64,000 nt of DNA from Lomentospora prolificans (lineage: Eukaryota; Ascomycota; Sordariomycetes; Microascales; Microascaceae), in NCBI GenBank assembly GCA_029532625.1, contig JARFXM010000009.1:2976001-3040000 (forward strand), written 5' to 3'. Numbering within the stretch: position 1 is the stretch's first letter; each line of letters starts with the position of its first letter. Position numbers and translations under genes: made by a program. Positions 10,351-22,398 of the stretch are shown in pieces. The notes below the pieces were generated by a model. That model saw only the letters and a list, made by a program, of their open reading frames with translations, searched no databases and was not told where the DNA came from.

Positions 10351-13157
10351 TGGAACATTATACTACAGAGAATACCCCGGGCCGCCGCACCCGGCGTAGG
10401 ATCCGGTAATGTTTGGGAAACGCACCCACCTATAGCGGTAGTGTGATTAACTGACGAAAAGTCGGTAAAAGCAGCTTTGGCTTACTTGGCGAGGAGCTGG
10501 TTGGCCAACTTCTATGCCAGTCGGAGATGTGGCGTTTGCCAACGGAACGTGTCGTATTGCAAAATAGAATTACTAAATCTCACATCTGAATTTTCAAGGA
10601 GCTTGGGATAAAAGTAAGGTTCTACTTCCCCTCGTGGCACTTGACCAGATCGGTCGTGTCTGAGGAGGTGTATTAGCGAACCAGCCCAGTCTTAATCGTC
10701 CCTTTGTTACTCTATATCGAGCAGGTTTGACATATCAGATTGTGGTTTCTTCTCTTTCAATCATGATGCTTTCGTAGAACTCAAGTGCTTCGGTCTGGGG
10801 CTTCCCATAGAAATTACTGCAGCCAAATTCCCCTTCTCAGTTGACCTGGCACTTCTTCATGTCACGACGCTGGCAATCCAGCGAATACGAGCGGTGGCAG
10901 GTCCACTCAGTCAGCTACAAGTAATCACCCCTAAACAGTCATTTTCATCGGAGTGAATGAAGTTGCACCGCATGACTATGGCAGCCTTTCATCCAGGGCG
11001 AGCTTGCGGACAGACCAGTCCATCGGGCTTGGAGTGATGATCCCAGGGGTAAACGAGATTAGCTGCATTCTTTGCACCTAGAATAAGGCGTGTTCCCTGA
11101 GTAAGGTTCCAGTGGGTCTGCGCCTCCACGATGTTGGGCCATTCATGCAAATGACCCTTCTCTGATAAGAGCGAATATGTGTATCGATGGTAGCGACGAA
11201 GTCTAAGCGGGCGAGGTCAGTTGAGGTCTGGCTGCTAGGCTTCTAAATTCAGGCATTCGGGCATTCGTATGCTGGGCAGGCCAATAGGAGCAAGGGACAC
11301 TTTCTAACTATCCTATATCATATATATAAATACCGTCTTTCACGACTTCTATTACATTCAAGTCTGGTGGACGTACATGTATGTAGTGCGCAGAGAGGCC
11401 GCAAGACTATGCCGCAAAACAAGGCCAGTTTGCACGCCAGCGACGCCGACGTAGATGAGGCCGTGTCCGTTTCCCAAGCGAGGGCTAGGATATGCAGGCC
11501 CAATTTGACACATTCGAAGCAGATACGATCCACCAAGCTTGCCGGAGAGACAAGTGATCATGTCTCCCGTATATTAATCGCATCGCCTTTCTAGACAGTC
11601 ATTTCCGGCAAGAGAATTCTCGTTCTCGCTCCGCGTCGGCCTCCTACTGGTGACGCACACGCGATAGGGTATGCGTGGCTTTTTCCTCGGATGCCTCGAA
11701 GTTTGATTGGCCTCAGAGCTTTTTCCATGTATAAGTCCTTTAGGAACTCCTGCCAAGGGCCCTTCAGGCTTTGTTAATCTACGTAGCTGTGCAGCTTGAT
11801 CCTCATCGCTGCCCCATCAGTGGTTGGCCCGTCAGCGATAGGCTTAACTTTTATACTCATCGTGCGAGGCTTCTCGATCGGCCTTGACGCCATGTCCGCC
11901 GCGGTCTTGGGAAGCGACCTATGGTCTGCATCGCACCCGTCCAAATGGGTGACACTCGATGAGAGTACACCTGAACCAATTTGGTGCCCTTGTCCCAGTT
12001 CCATTACTTCCTTGCCTGTTCTGGCATCTGGAAACGATGCTGCGAATTTTGGAATAGTTCAACTGACGAGCAGAGGCTTGCGACTGATTTATAAGGCAGA
12101 CAATCCCGTGCCCCGCTAAAGACAAGTTCCTGTTTCAGTCTATTATAATGAAAGCGACTCGCAGCTTGGCCACACGTAAAATGCGCGGCTCAGCGCCCTC
12201 GTCTTAACTCTGTTCTAGGAGGACGGGTTGATCTATGGCGGAGCGAGGCGTCTCGACTGAAGGCGTGAGAATGATTACTAAATGGAAGAGGAGACTAGCT
12301 TATCCGGTGACTTCTTTTCTACCAAAATCGAAACTCGTCCTATCAGCTGGCGATGGCCTTCTCCTAGCAAGCTGGCTGAAATGCTCCATGGATGGAATGA
12401 TGGAGGTGGGTCAGGTTTCAGAAACTGACGTCCGTCTTGTCGGGAGAGAGGTTGCAACGTGTATCAAGTCTTCAGCTGGCAGCGCGCCACATACCCATAG
12501 TTTTAGCGCGGGAGAACCATCAATCGGATCAATTGCACCACCTACAACGCTGGCTATCCAACTTGGTACAGTGACATGCCAGCCGCAGCGGCCAGCTGTA
12601 CGTAAGCACCAGACCATCGAGTGGCCCTGTTCAAATGTTCTCCCCACCTGTGGGTCTAGGCTTGGGGCCCTCCAACTTTGAAATCGTGAACCGAACCGAA
12701 AATTACCCAGCCAGAGCAACTTCATACAGTTTCCGGTGAATCGCTCTATTCGCCAACATCTCCCCAGCAGTTGTCTTTGCGAATGGGTAGACGTTATACC
12801 TCGCCCCTGGTCTCTCTCTACTGTTCTATTCATTTCAGCGACCCAAAAACGATTGACCTCCCTTTCTTCATGCAGTTACCGGCCATTATCAGCCCTCCTC
12901 CCTCATGTAGCCGTTTCACGCCTTCCAGACTTCTTTGAAGCCACGATTTTTTTCACGCTGTCGATAGGGCCCTACCACCAGGCCTGCTCCGTGACTAGCT
13001 CGGCCGTTGGCCCGTCGAAAACACGGAACCCCCGCTGGAGGCGGTGGCGACGGGACTGGCGGCTGAGACATCATCGGCGTCTCTAACTGTTTTGCAAAGC
13101 CTTGCTACGACTTTACTAAGATGTAGGTTCACACCAGATGGCTCACTCCAGCCTTGT
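10351..13157. other. Gene-poor interval, about 2.8 kb
   Basis: No supportable gene. Open frames at 11796-12119, 12235-12681 (plus) and 12411-12833 (minus) overlap antisense and resemble nothing I know. The right end should hold the promoter and 5' leader of the SUMO protease gene; an in-frame open stretch without ATG precedes its proposed start. Confidence 0.45.
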
Positions 13158-16100
13158 ATGCTCACCTCGACACATTCCAGGAACATAAGAGACGGCGAAG
13201 TTCCCGCGCCCCGCCCCGGCTCTCTCCTCAGGAAGCTGAGAACCTCAAAAGGCAGACTGGTAAGTGATTCGAACTGTCGTACCTGGGAAGACGCAGAAGT
13301 AACTAAAATTCTCCCCAGAGACGGTTAGACCATGCAAATGCCCCCATGAACACACTTGACGCCGGCAACCCCACTAAGAGCTCCCCTGCTTGCACATCAT
13401 TCTATACTGAGATAAATGGACGGTCGATCAGACCACATTCGAGCCCGATCCGACCGACTTCCACAAGTGAAGACCCACGGACGACCAAGCGCCCACGAAT
13501 TGGTTTCGACGTTCCCAATGTCCCCGACATCACCGTTGGTCATAGACCTAAAGTTTCCATCGATCTCGAGACTATAGACGCCTCTAGTACCAGTGTACGC
13601 AGTCCTGAGGCACGAGACTCGAAACTGAGGCTTCGTCAAGAAGAATATCGAAATGTTGCCAATATTAGCGACGTTGGCAGGCCGAGGTCGAGGAGGCGTC
13701 GGACAAGAAGGCGCCAGCTTGGGAGGCCTGGAGGACCCGAGAGTGTCGATGACAGTGATCGTTCCTCAGTCGTCTCAGTATCTCCGAAGCCGCTTAGTCC
13801 GGATGAGCTCAGGAATGACTTGACACCCACCGCCAAACGTGATGCGCTACTTCCTCGAACCTTTTTCGGTAGCGGCATCGCCCGATTGCCAAAGCCAAAG
13901 AGTCAGCCAAATGACTCTCCCAAACTAGGCTCAAAGGACCGAGCCAAGCTCCCTCCACGCGACGATATCTCGGAGGACGAGCTGGCAATCAGTGTTGTGG
14001 ACTCTGCTAAGCCGAAATCCGCACTGAAAGGCCTGTCAAGTTCGGTCTCTATCGCACAGAGCGCAGACCAAAAACACCCCAATCTATCTCTGCGTCGGGC
14101 AGCGTCTGGCGCGCATATATATGAGCCTGCCCATGAGTTTTCTTTAGCATCTACTCCTTCCAATCAGGCGATGTGGCAAGCCGCCACTTCTAGCGGGGAA
14201 AGCCTGCACTTCCCTTGGCTGCATATCCATATTGCGCGGATCAACAAAGTCACGCTAGGCACGTCCGAGTGTCGACATGTCATAATCAACCGACCGCAGA
14301 GCACGTCTCCCAACAGCATCCCGCCCAAGCTAGTTTTGGAATTTATAGATGAGGGGCAATGTGCGAAGTTTGTCAAGGTTCTTGAACGGAGCACTGTTAA
14401 CGTGACAATAAAATTTGAACGGAAACCAGTGTAAGTGGAAACCGTCAATATGTGGCGAAGAGATTTGACGATGCCTAACGCTGGTTTTGCACAATTAGTG
14501 AATGGATAGAGTCGGCCGCGCAGCGCCTCTTCACAGAGGCCCGAAAAGGCCCCATTTCCGAGGTAAACGCTGAAGGTTCAACATCGCCTCAGCCTCCTTC
14601 CGCCGGCCGGGTGACTTCCATTTCAAAACAAAAGTCCCTCCCCTTCAAGTCCCTTCCGGATCTCGGTACCCGTCGATCTACCCGGATTACCACCTCGGCA
14701 CCCTCGGGATCTGCCAGTCAAGATCCTCTCTCGTCACAGTGGTCGAGGGAGCACAGGGGGTGGGAGAAGTCATTTGATTGCTCCCTTGTATATCCCCGCA
14801 CTGGTAGAGACAGGGCGACGGTCGATCCAATTGATATTCCGAGGCTTGACGAAGGGGAATTCCTGAATGATAACCTGATTCTCTGCTACCTAAGGTATCT
14901 TCAAGTGAGAGCCGAGGCCGACAATCCGGATATCTCGAACCGTGTGTATTTCATGAACACATACTTCTTCGAGACTCTAAAACAGGGTAAAGGATCGTCT
15001 ATCAATTACGATGGCGTGAAGAAGTGGACAGCCAAAATTGATCTGTTCTCCTACGACTACATAGTGGTGCCGGTGAACGAAAATGCTCACTGGTACCTCT
15101 TGATTATCTGCAATCCCAGCAAACTGCTACCTGAAGACCCCTCCTCCAAGCGCCAAGATTCAACTCCCGCCGACGCCGACAGGACCCCCGAGCGCCAAGC
15201 ACCCGCTAAAGAGCCGGTCTTTGCGCTGAAGGGGGATGATGCCGATGCGCGGAAAGATAGCCCTCTTCGTAACGAGATGAACGACCAGTCTAAGGGCAGG
15301 CGGAAATCTCAAAAGGGGCATGGACCTCCCGCCCGGAAGTACGAGCTTCGAGATGTGCGCATTATTAGCTTAGATTCGTTGGGTGTAGCCCATTCTCCCG
15401 CTTGCAGAATGATCAGGGAGTACCTACTCGAGGAGATCAAGTTTCGAAAAAACATAGATCCTCCTCATCCAGGACCGATTGGGATGACGGCCAAACACCT
15501 CCCCCAGCAGACCAATTTTTGCGACTGTGGCGTTTTTCTCCTTGGCTACGTCCAGCACTTCCTCGCCGATCCTGACGGCTTCGTTTCAAGTCTTCTTCAA
15601 AAGGATAAGCCGTCGTGGACTGTAGACCCGTCGAGTCTGCGTGTGCAAATTAGAGAAACGATTTTCGATCTTCACAGGCAGCAAAAGGTGGAGATGGAGC
15701 TAGAGAATGAGAAGAAACGACAGGAGAAGAAGAAGAAGAAGAAGACCCCGAGCCGTACAGCATCAGCCTCCCGAGACTCGAACGACAATGGACCGAAGGC
15801 CTCGACGCCCGGGGAAAATATGCAGGCTGTAAAGACGAACTCAGACCCACAGTTGCCAGGGAGTGATCGGCCATCCAGAGAGTCATCACCACCCTTTTCG
15901 CACACGCCTAGTGCCCCGCAATTTTCCCCGGGCCACGATATTCCGCATCTTGCCCTGGGAAAGATACAGGTGGACATTAGTGATAAAAATGAGAAAGATC
16001 CAACTCCTTCCGCTTCGGCGGTTGCTGCATTGCCAGAAAAAGAGATCAGCCAGCCCCAGGGTATTATGCCTTCCGTGGAGTGCGACAGTTCGGAGAGTCC

Positions 16101-16605
16101 TAGCATCTCGGATGATACCGACCAAGGGATTGGCGGAGCGCATCTCACGCAGGATGACCCAACACTCGTTTCGCCCTTGACTCGCTCACCTCTAGTCACG
16201 TCAACGTATGACAGGAGTTTGCCTGAGCCGTCCACCGCAGTACAACAGTCTATTGAGGCCGCGGACGAAGTCATGGATGATGAACCGATGTTTATTTCTA
16301 CGATCCCCTCGTCACCACCATCTCGCGGTTCGGAAGTACGCCGCTCCGCCGGTGTTAGCTCGCCTAGAAAACGGAAAAGCAGGGTTATCGAAATTAAAGG
16401 AGACGATGAACCGACCTCCACGGAATCTCCGTCGCGCAAAGTTACGGGCACCCGAAGTCAGTACTTCGCATCCAGCGACGTTGATCGCTATCCCGTCTAC
16501 GTATCGAGACAAACTGACAATACCCCGATTCGAGCGGCGGATGAAGAGGACCGGTCTCCACGCTCGAGGAGAAAGCGGGTTAAAACTATTGATCTCACCG
16601 ACTAG
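13158..16605 (+). CDS. Ulp2-type SUMO-specific protease (C48 family)
   Basis: Exons 13158-13259, 13319-14430, 14499-16605, 1106 aa. Both introns have GTAAGT donors; the second has a CTAAC branch site, and both joins keep frame. The start ATG 13158 is the only in-frame ATG upstream of the first intron, but 13346 is possible. A PH-like segment lies around residues 320-390 (WLHIHIARINKVTL onward). The cysteine-protease domain starts near residue 460 (DIPRLDEGEFLNDNLILCYL). The catalytic set is visible: His602 (NENAHWYLL), Asp697 (IISLDSLG), the Gln before the nucleophile, and Cys748 (NFCDCGVF). A polar insertion of about 80 residues lies between His and Asp, as in Ulp2/SENP6-7 enzymes. The C-terminal 330 residues are Ser/Pro-rich and disordered, ending in KTIDLTD, which resembles a SUMO-interacting motif. 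Expected role: trimming poly-SUMO chains in the nucleus. Confidence 0.9.
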
Positions 16606-17165
16606 TTACAGAGTCTGTCTGTTGCTGTTTCATGGGCTTGACAGACTTTTTTGTTGTTGAAAGTGGCTGGCGAACTTTTCCACAGGGAATGCAGGCGAAT
16701 TACAGAAGGTTGTCGAAACGAATTGCATTTTAGGGCGGCGTTACCTATTACGAAAGATACCAGACAGGTAGAATGGTTTATGAGCGCTTCTTTTTGCTAG
16801 TAATATGGCCTGCACTACTGTCAACTTTGTATGTGTGTCGCCAGGCTCTCACGTTTTACGACATAGACTTGACGAGAGCAATGTATCAACATGAATCACT
16901 TGGCATTTTTATTAAAGACGAAGTATATGAGTAGATTCCGTAGGTTTTGAGAGCAGTGGCTTTATGGTACAGTAGCATTGATGCTAGGTGTTCAGACCAG
17001 AGCCGAGGGATTTGGACCTATACACAGTCGTAGACATTGGTGCCTATCGTACAACTGCGACGCTTTCAACACCGCCCGTGTTCTTTTTGTTCCGTCGCTT
17101 GGTTATTTCTCTACTGGAATGGGATTCAAAAATGCGTAGTGATTCAATCGACAGACACCACTCAC
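16606..17165. other. Convergent 3' flanks of SUMO protease and RRP9
   Basis: About 560 bp between two convergent stop codons. AT-richer than the flanking genes and consistent with two 3' UTRs. Nothing else seen. Confidence 0.6.
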
Positions 17166-18884
17166 TCACGACTCTTCGTCTGAGGAGTCCTTTTCCACAA
17201 CCGCTTTCACAGCCGCCGGCACCCTTGGTACCTCGAAAACGACTCCGCCATTCTTGCCTCCGGCAGCTACCTTCCACCTTCCGAGCCGGTGTTCCTTGCC
17301 TACAGCCGCAATGACACAAAGACCGTCCATCCCCCTGTCGCCTCTCTCAAACACATCAATGTCATTGATAACACCCTTTATCGCCCAGCCATCCGACTTC
17401 CCGTCCTCGTCGCCACCCAAGACACCGACGGGCTCGATCTTCTTTTTATCCTCGCTCAGCCGCCAGACACGTACATGGCCATCCCAGCTACCAGAAAGAA
17501 TAACATCCGAGTAGGGTATCGTCTTCAAGGCCGTGACCTGTCGCGGCGTCTCCACAGGGGCAGCTTCTGGTTTCGGGTCTTGCTCTGCAGAGTATTCCGA
17601 GGGCCGAAGCGGCGGGTCGAGACCGTGCGCGATGGGCACGATGCAAACTGGCTTCTTCTTTTGAAGACTCCAGAGCTGTATAGAGCCGTTGTCGCTGCCT
17701 GTAACGAAGAGATCATCATCAATCATGGCGACGCGGTCCATACTACCCTCGTGCCGGAGGGACCTAGGATCCACATCAAGCTGCACTTTCTTGTCTATGG
17801 CGCCACCACGGAAGACGAGTTGCGTTTCCTCCATGACCTTCCACAAGCGGGCAGTGCGGTCGCGAGCGCCAACACTGACGCATCTTTCCTGTGCGAGGGC
17901 GTCAATGTCGAGCACTTCGTCACCGTGGCCGAATAGCGTCTGGACGTAAGCCATTTCGTCCAGACTCCAGACCTTCACAGTACGATCTTTGGAGCAGGAG
18001 TATAATTGATTGGTTCCCCTCCGGAAGGCTAACCCCGTCACGGCCGCTCGGTGCTGTGTGAACACGCGACGGGGCGTAAGAGTATGAGCGTCGTAGATGA
18101 TCAAGCGCTTGTCAGCGCCGCCGGTCGCGAGATACTTTCCGTCGGGTGATACTGCGACGCATAATATCTCTCCAACGTGTCGCTTATAGTTCTTGTCGTT
18201 TTCTTTGCGTAGGTTGCCCTTAAGGAAGTTCTCGAGTTCTGGCTTCTTTCGAGGAGGCGCAGGGGGTTTCTTCGGCTTCTTCTTCGTGGGTTGCGGGAAT
18301 TGATTTTGCGGAAGATCTTGTATCTTCCATTTTTGTACGTGTAGATCTTTGGTCGTGGTATATGCGTAAGGCGCTCTCGCCGCAATCGATGTTACGCTAA
18401 GCGTGTTGGATTTGAACTGGCAATGGGTGGCTTGATCAAATGCCAACTCCGCCGCAAGATTGCGGTAAACTTTTCCCTTCGCTTCGGCAACATCCTCTTC
18501 TAGCCTTGAAGCAATCAGGTCTCGGTCAAGGTCAGCAGCATCGAAGCCAACCTCGTCCACCTCTTGTTTTATGTTTTGGAGGTATCGTTCCGCTAGCCTT
18601 AGACGGGCCTCGGCGGCAGTCTCCCCCTCCTCCTCGGACTCGGCTGAAGGAGCGTCGCTATTTTTGCTGGCAATCTCATCCTCGCTGTCAAACTCGTCAG
18701 AGTCGCTGCCTGAAATTGACTCGTCTCGCTCTACCCGCTTCTTGGCCGCTCGTGGCGGGGCAGACTTTTTTGCTGTGCTTTTGCCATTGACTTTGGAACC
18801 GGCAATTCGTTTTAGAGGCGCATCTGGACCGCTTGGCCTCTTCCTTTTCTTCTGGGATCCTGGGGCTGTGAAAAAAGAAGACAT
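17166..18884 (-). CDS. RRP9: U3 snoRNP protein Rrp9 (U3-55K), WD40 repeats
   Basis: Single exon, 572 aa, starting at ATG 18884 (MSSFFTAPGSQKKRK). An upstream in-frame TTG at 18905 is not a credible start. Residues 1-60 are Lys/Arg-rich with a nuclear-localisation character; residues 60-95 are an acidic Ser/Asp/Glu stretch. The RRP9-specific helix follows (AEARLRLAERYLQNIKQ), then WD40 repeats with clear blades: VAVSPDGKYLATGGADKRLI, YSCSKDRTVKVWSLD, FVTGSDNGSIQLWSL, ILSGSWDGHVRVWRL. Rrp9 binds the B/C motif of U3 snoRNA and is needed for 18S rRNA processing in the nucleolus. The C terminus ends in a short acidic tail (DSSDEES). Its start codon is 425 bp from that of Pre1 on the other strand, so the two share a promoter region. 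Confidence 0.95.
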   Translation of the reverse strand: MSSFFTAPGSQKKRKRPSGPDAPLKRIAGSKVNGKSTAKKSAPPRAAKKRVERDESISGSDSDEFDSEDEIASKNSDAPSAESEEEGETAAEARLRLAERYLQNIKQEVDEVGFDAADLDRDLIASRLEEDVAEAKGKVYRNLAAELAFDQATHCQFKSNTLSVTSIAARAPYAYTTTKDLHVQKWKIQDLPQNQFPQPTKKKPKKPPAPPRKKPELENFLKGNLRKENDKNYKRHVGEILCVAVSPDGKYLATGGADKRLIIYDAHTLTPRRVFTQHRAAVTGLAFRRGTNQLYSCSKDRTVKVWSLDEMAYVQTLFGHGDEVLDIDALAQERCVSVGARDRTARLWKVMEETQLVFRGGAIDKKVQLDVDPRSLRHEGSMDRVAMIDDDLFVTGSDNGSIQLWSLQKKKPVCIVPIAHGLDPPLRPSEYSAEQDPKPEAAPVETPRQVTALKTIPYSDVILSGSWDGHVRVWRLSEDKKKIEPVGVLGGDEDGKSDGWAIKGVINDIDVFERGDRGMDGLCVIAAVGKEHRLGRWKVAAGGKNGGVVFEVPRVPAAVKAVVEKDSSDEES

Positions 18885-19309
18885 TGTTGTGGTTTGGCAG
18901 GGCAATGCCGGAATCCAAGACGCTTTGGATCCCCACGTTAGTAGGAGTTGTAATTTTTTTTTTTTTCTGTTATCAACGGTATCCTACTGCTAACATCCAG
19001 GGAAAAAAAAAAAGTTGCCCAGACTTCTTGACCGCACTGAAAAAGAGTGGGGCTCTGTGACCAATGACATCGCTTGCCGTATGTTTGGTCCGTGCACGTA
19101 AAAGCGGTGAATCCCGGCAGATTCTCCGGTTGTGGAATCCAGGCTGAAGCTGGCCTGCGCGTCGTGAGATGGCTAGGTCGGCCAGCCAGCACTGCTGTTT
19201 CCAAGCTCCAAGCTCAACGACCTCCCCAAACCGCCCCAAACAACCACGCATCCACTCAACCAGACTATCGCAACATACCAAAGCTGCATCTTAGTTTAAT
19301 ACCGACATT
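18885..19309. promoter_or_regulatory. Divergent promoter region, RRP9 / PRE1
   Basis: 425 bp between the two start codons, holding both 5' leaders. Contains T and A runs (18954-18966, 19006-19014). I did not find the yeast Rpn4 box (GGTGGCAAA) on either strand. Confidence 0.55.
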
Positions 19310-20129
19310 ATGTGAGTTGATGGGCAAGGTCAATCCTATTCATTGAACATTGCTAACACAAGTACGTCACTTGGCAGGGAGGTACTCTTGGGCATAACTG
19401 GAAAGGACTTTACCATCATTGCAGCCTCGAAGGCTGCGATGCGCGGAGCGACTATCCTCAAGGCATCCGATGACAAGACCAGGCAACTGAACAAGCACAC
19501 ACTAATGGCGTACTCTGGAGAGGCGGGCGACACTGGTATGGCCGGAGCTTGTCAAGCATGCCGCCCAAGGGCAGCGTAGCATAGTTGTTACTAACGTCGG
19601 CTCTTGCACAGTCCAATTCGCCGAATACATCCAAGCCAATGCTCAGCTCTATTCGATGAGGAACGAGACGGACCTCTCGCCAGCCGCTCTCGCCAACTTC
19701 GTTCGTGGGGAGCTGGCGTCGAGCTTGAGGTCGCGCAAGCCCTACAACGTCAACCTCCTTCTCGGCGGTGTCGACCCCATCACCCACAAGCCCAGCCTCT
19801 ACTGGCTAGATTACCTTGCGGCGCTTGCTCCCGTCCCATATGCTGCTCACGGATATGCGCAGTACGCCCATCCCATCCCATATGACTATGCTCCGCAGGG
19901 CTCACATCGGCTAACATGTGTTTCTAGGTACTACTGTCTTTCGATTCTCGATAAACACCATCATCCCGACATCACTCTCGGTCAAGGTATCAAGCTTCTG
20001 AACTTGTGCACGGATGAACTCAAGAGACGGTTACCCATTGACTTCAAGGGCATGGTGGTCAAGGCTGTCACGAAGGACGGCATTCGCGATATCGAGTTCG
20101 ATGACGACAAGGTGGTGAAGAGTGCGTAA
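19310..20129 (+). CDS. PRE1: 20S proteasome subunit beta type-2 (beta4, Pre1)
   Basis: Exons 19310-19311, 19378-19535, 19612-19861, 19928-20129, 203 aa. The first intron splits the start codon: AT, then GTGAGT...CTAAC...CAG, then G GAG GTA. This gives MEVLLGITGKDF, matching the N terminus of the family, whereas reading straight through gives ATG-TGA. The later joins restore GEAGDTVQFAEYIQANAQLY and HGYAQYYCLSILDKHHHPDI, both typical of Pre1/PSMB2. Length agrees with yeast Pre1 (198 aa). The subunit is a non-catalytic beta ring member: it starts with Met rather than a processed Thr and has no propeptide. It acts in the 20S core of the 26S proteasome. Identity is secure. Confidence 0.96.
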
Positions 20130-22398
20130 AGGAGGAGTGCCGATGCCCGGGGGGGGGGGCGGAAGGGGGATGTAGTAGAAGGTATGATTGTGATTACTCT
20201 GTACCATTATTCCTGCTAGAGGGGTCTATTTGGCCTAGATGCCACAGGTAACTTGCTTGATACCAAATTACCTAGAGTCTGTGATCGTTTGTCTCCATCC
20301 TGGCCGAGACGCCCACTTCTGAACTGCGGTCCTAGAGATATGCGCGAGTGCTATCTTTGAGGAGGGCAAGAGCTCGTTTTCGATCAAGGCATTGGTGCCA
20401 TGCTCAATAGATTGCTGGCCGAAAACCCTCATTTTTTTTTCCGCTACCACCAGACCCCGAACGAACCATTAGAGTTCGCTTTGATACCCATCCACCGCCG
20501 GGTAGTCCCATAGCCCCATTAGAGATTAGACCGTATCTCAAGAATATCAAGCAGATACTTGGTTCCATTCCTACCACACATGATGCAACAGATGGTCTTG
20601 CTTCTGACTCCTCATGCTCCGAGTAATTTAGGATCCAAGAATGAGCACGATGAGTCCGTATTTGCAAAAAGTAAAATGCACCAGCGTTTAGGGTGTGCCA
20701 CCCCTAGCATTAGATGTGAGAACCTCTAGAATAGTTTTCTGTGAGTAGCATGAAGTGGAAGGCATTATAACTCTGAGCTGGGGGGTCAAAGCCTTTGCTG
20801 GCTGCATAACTCTGATCTTACGAGGTAGTAACCTTCCTCCTAAAAAAAAATAGTGCTATGGTTCTCCTTGATCCTTTGCTTTGTGAAAGTTGATTAGGTG
20901 CCCCTAATATGAAGATATGGAGTCTATACGTTAGACTGGCTCAGGAGTAGATCTCTTTTAGTGCACTATTATTTCATCTGAGAAATAGAGGAGCACTCTT
21001 GGGGTAGTGGGTTTATAAGCGCTCGGTCTCTATTGATGTGATGCCCTCGTAGGTGTTTTGGAAGGAGCGACAAACCCTTGATTTTTCACATACTTCTCTC
21101 CATTTCTATCGTGATATAAGGAAGGAGGCAGTTAGAATTGAGACTTCGAGAGTTCATAGGCTTCTTGCCTACTACAGCAGTACTATTTAGCTATTCTCAC
21201 CTCTTCAAACCTTTCCATGAAGCTACTTCTTCTCGCCGTCAACATCACAACCAACCTCTTCGGATTCAGCGAACACCCTCTAGCCACCAGAGGGCTCAGT
21301 GAAAAAGCTTATCACTGTAAGTCCAGGCGAACGTAATTTTCGAGTAAGTTGTACCAGTTTTCTTTCGCTTCGTTGCCACGGCCTTCGCCACCCGCCACTT
21401 GTCCCAGTTCTATTGCACCTAGTCAGCAAAAGGTTTTGGGACCTCGACCTATCACTGGCTCCAAAAAGTGCTGGGCGAGCAAGCTGGCTCGAAGACTCCG
21501 GAGCAGCGACCGCAGTTTTCTCGGAAATGGCGCTCAGTGGCCTGTGGACCCTCTGCTGCCCTAGAACAATCGCCTCATGGCTGGCTGGCTGGCTGCGTTT
21601 GCGTTGTGCCAGGCACTCCCGCCGCACACCACAGTTGGAGGGTGGCTGCTGCCTTGCCTTGGAGAGACTTTGGTGGGCTCTGCTTTTGTCATCCTGGGAC
21701 AGTGTGGTGAGCATCCTGGAGCATCCTGGCTGCTTCGACCCTGGGATCGCCGACCACTACGCAAGGCAGGCAACTGTACAGGAGGGACACGCCTAACCCT
21801 TTTGGGGCGACCTCAAACCCGTCAAAAATTTACACTGTTTCTTACTGGTCTGAAAAATTATCCCACCTCCTGCCTTCCCTTTACTATTTGGACCCAAATT
21901 TTTTTCCTTCCGTTTTTTCCTCCCTTCTTCAACCTTGCACACTCCTCTCCCTGAACCCTTCCTCAACACTCAAACTATCCATCGAACATCTCCCCTCCTA
22001 CGAGACGCAGCAATAGTGACGCGCGAGTCCCTGTTGCGACAATTTTCGAATAGACGTCTTTTCTACCGTTGTCTTTCCTTTTGAAGATTTGTTTCTTTTT
22101 CGTTTCTTCCAGAGGAAATACAGGTTTCTTTTTCCTTTTTACTGATATAATTTCGTGTGTCTGTTGAAGCTGCACGCGAACTCCATCCAGACTTAATATT
22201 CGAGAAGAGTTGAGAGCCTCACCCTCATCTTCGCTTCTCTAATACTCGCGAGTTTGGGCCTTTTTCCCTCATTTGCCATCGAACAGCTTTCGTTTCAGTT
22301 GGGATAATCCGATTCTTTCGTTTCACGACAAACGAGATTTTCCAAAACGCAACGGATTCATCGACTACTCTTCCGAGACAATCGACTTGATACCCATC
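20130..22398. other. Intergenic and long DED1 leader, about 2.3 kb
   Basis: Holds an 11-nt G run (20149-20159) just after PRE1, an AT-rich part (about 20680-21200), and a pyrimidine-rich stretch (21890-22160) that fits a long 5' leader of DED1. At 21217 a short ATG frame begins with MKLLLLAVN and meets a GTAAGT at 21313; I could not extend it to a protein. No supportable gene. Confidence 0.5.

Noticed and set aside
11774..12833. Several 76-148 codon frames on both strands
   Set aside because: Overlap antisense and resemble nothing; no splice pattern that extends them.
15672..16451. 259-codon open frame antisense to the SUMO protease gene
   Set aside because: Lies opposite a Ser/Pro-rich, disordered coding part; no family resemblance.
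22273..22398. 42-codon N-terminal extension of Ded1
   Set aside because: The conserved Ded1 N terminus starts at MADQLN; the upstream part is leader sequence.
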